Assembly: GCA_039583695.1 (NCBI GenBank)
Contig: JAVKSL010000010.1
Span: forward strand, 1 to 61,005
Reading direction: 5' to 3'
DNA from: JAVKSL01 sp039583695
GTDB lineage: Bacteria > Actinomycetota > Acidimicrobiia > Acidimicrobiales > JAJPHD01
Length of the DNA: 61,005 nucleotides
The notes under the pieces are model-generated. The model saw only the letters and a list, made by a program, of their open reading frames with translations. It had not been told where the DNA came from and ran no database searches. A program made the position numbers and the translations under genes. Below, piece by piece: positions 60,529 through 61,005 of this stretch; within the stretch, counting starts at the first letter, position 1, and every line of letters begins with the position of its first letter.

Positions 60529-60840
60529 ATGGGAGCGCCCGACCGCTTCGGCGCGGTGCTCACCGCGATGGCGACGCCACCCTCGCTCGATAGCTGGCCG
60601 ACCACGGCAGCGACGGGTTGGTCCTGGCGGGGGACCACGGGAGAGTCCCCGGTGCTATGGGACGAGGAGAAGGCGGACCTGTGGCACGCAGTGCTTGAGG
60701 CGGTCTGCCCGTGATGATCTACGACATCCCAATCCGGACGGGCCGCAAAGGTAGACAGCTCGACGCTCCTGGGCTTGGCGCATCGAGTTCCCAACATCGT
60801 CGCGGTGAAGGATGCGGCTGGTCTCGGCACCACCTCCACG
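60529..60840 (+). pseudogene. Decayed dihydrodipicolinate synthase (dapA) copy
   Basis: RFGAVLTAMATP begins as DapA does. LADHGSDGLVLAG and GTTGESPVLWDEEKADLWHAVLEAV follow in different frames across a GGGGG run. Then MIYDIPIRTGRK and LLGLAHRVPNIVAVKDAAG come from a later part with the middle deleted. At least two frameshifts and a large deletion; the active-site Lys segment remains but no protein can be made. Confidence 0.75.
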
Positions 60841-60914
60841 ACCCGCGCGGCGACATCCGGCACGGCTGGCCCGCGGGCGCCGATGGGGCTGTGAGTGCGC
60901 AGCCCCAATCGGCC

Positions 60915-61005
60915 CTACGACGCCGGGTCACCGTCGAGGAGCTGGCCCAGAAACTCCGCTTGGTCCTTGGCCCGTGCAGGCATCCAGTGGGCGTAGGTGC
61001 TCAGC
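60915..61005 (-). CDS. Tyrosine recombinase/integrase, C-terminal end only
   Basis: The last 29 codons before TAG 60915 read LSTYAHWMPARAKDQAEFLG and on to DGDPAS. The TYAHWMP ending follows the catalytic tyrosine region of phage-type integrases (Tyr-x-His). The gene continues past the window's right edge. It supports a mobile-element origin for the flanking accessory region. Confidence 0.55.
   Translation of the reverse strand, partial: LSTYAHWMPARAKDQAEFLGQLLDGDPAS

Overview
The window is high-GC DNA from a member of the Actinobacteriota. Evidence: a DUF2469 gene (an actinobacterial family) between rplS and yraN, the order smc-ftsY-ffh-rpsP-khpA-rimM-trmD-rplS, a ruvCAB-yajC-secD-secF-apt-rel block, many GTG starts, and acpS-nnrDE-alr clustering. 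The sequence does not fix a family; a deep lineage such as Acidimicrobiia is a guess. One 100-N assembly gap (16664-16763) lies inside rimM.

Region 1 (1-6930) is the most notable. It is a glycine/sarcosine/betaine-reductase (Grd) operon with two in-frame UGA codons that fall exactly where the family carries selenocysteine: grdE, grdB (UGA at 2423-2425, Sec342), grdC, a thioredoxin, and grdA (UGA at 4715-4717, Sec44). Both selenoproteins would be cut in two by standard gene calling. A hairpin starting 11 nt after the grdB UGA fits a bacterial SECIS element. The GrdE homologue appears to lack the Asn-Cys self-cleavage site that makes the pyruvoyl cofactor, and no grdD is seen. A selenium-binding protein (SBP56/methanethiol oxidase family) gene converges on the operon, separated by several strong hairpins.

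Region 2 (6931-9512) is a short mixed stretch: a broken metallo-beta-lactamase-fold gene, an alpha/beta hydrolase, and a CsoR-type copper-sensor repressor with a palindrome upstream.

Region 3 (9513-36917) is core housekeeping: SMC, the signal recognition particle and its receptor, ribosome proteins and maturation factors, RuvABC, YajC-SecD-SecF, Apt, Rel, a fused proline dehydrogenase/P5C dehydrogenase, AspRS and a class I aldolase. Several of these genes carry short in-frame tandem repeats in linkers or tails.

Region 4 (36954-53712) holds DUF2236 and DUF1015 proteins, a HAD phosphatase, TlyA, NAD kinase, RecN, an ECF sigma factor followed by a triple-VOC protein, a DapA-family protein, AcpS-NnrD/E-Alr, envelope proteins, and a two-component system.

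Region 5 (53713-61005) is accessory DNA with much decay. It has two toxin-antitoxin pairs (AbrB-type and RHH-type antitoxins, each with a PIN toxin), remnants of a third antitoxin, a frameshifted MarR/GbsR-type regulator, an excisionase-like HTH gene, a STAS protein, a UDP-GlcNAc 2-epimerase remnant, an intact secreted protein, a dapA pseudogene, and the 3' end of a tyrosine integrase at the right edge. This looks like a decayed integrative element or island.
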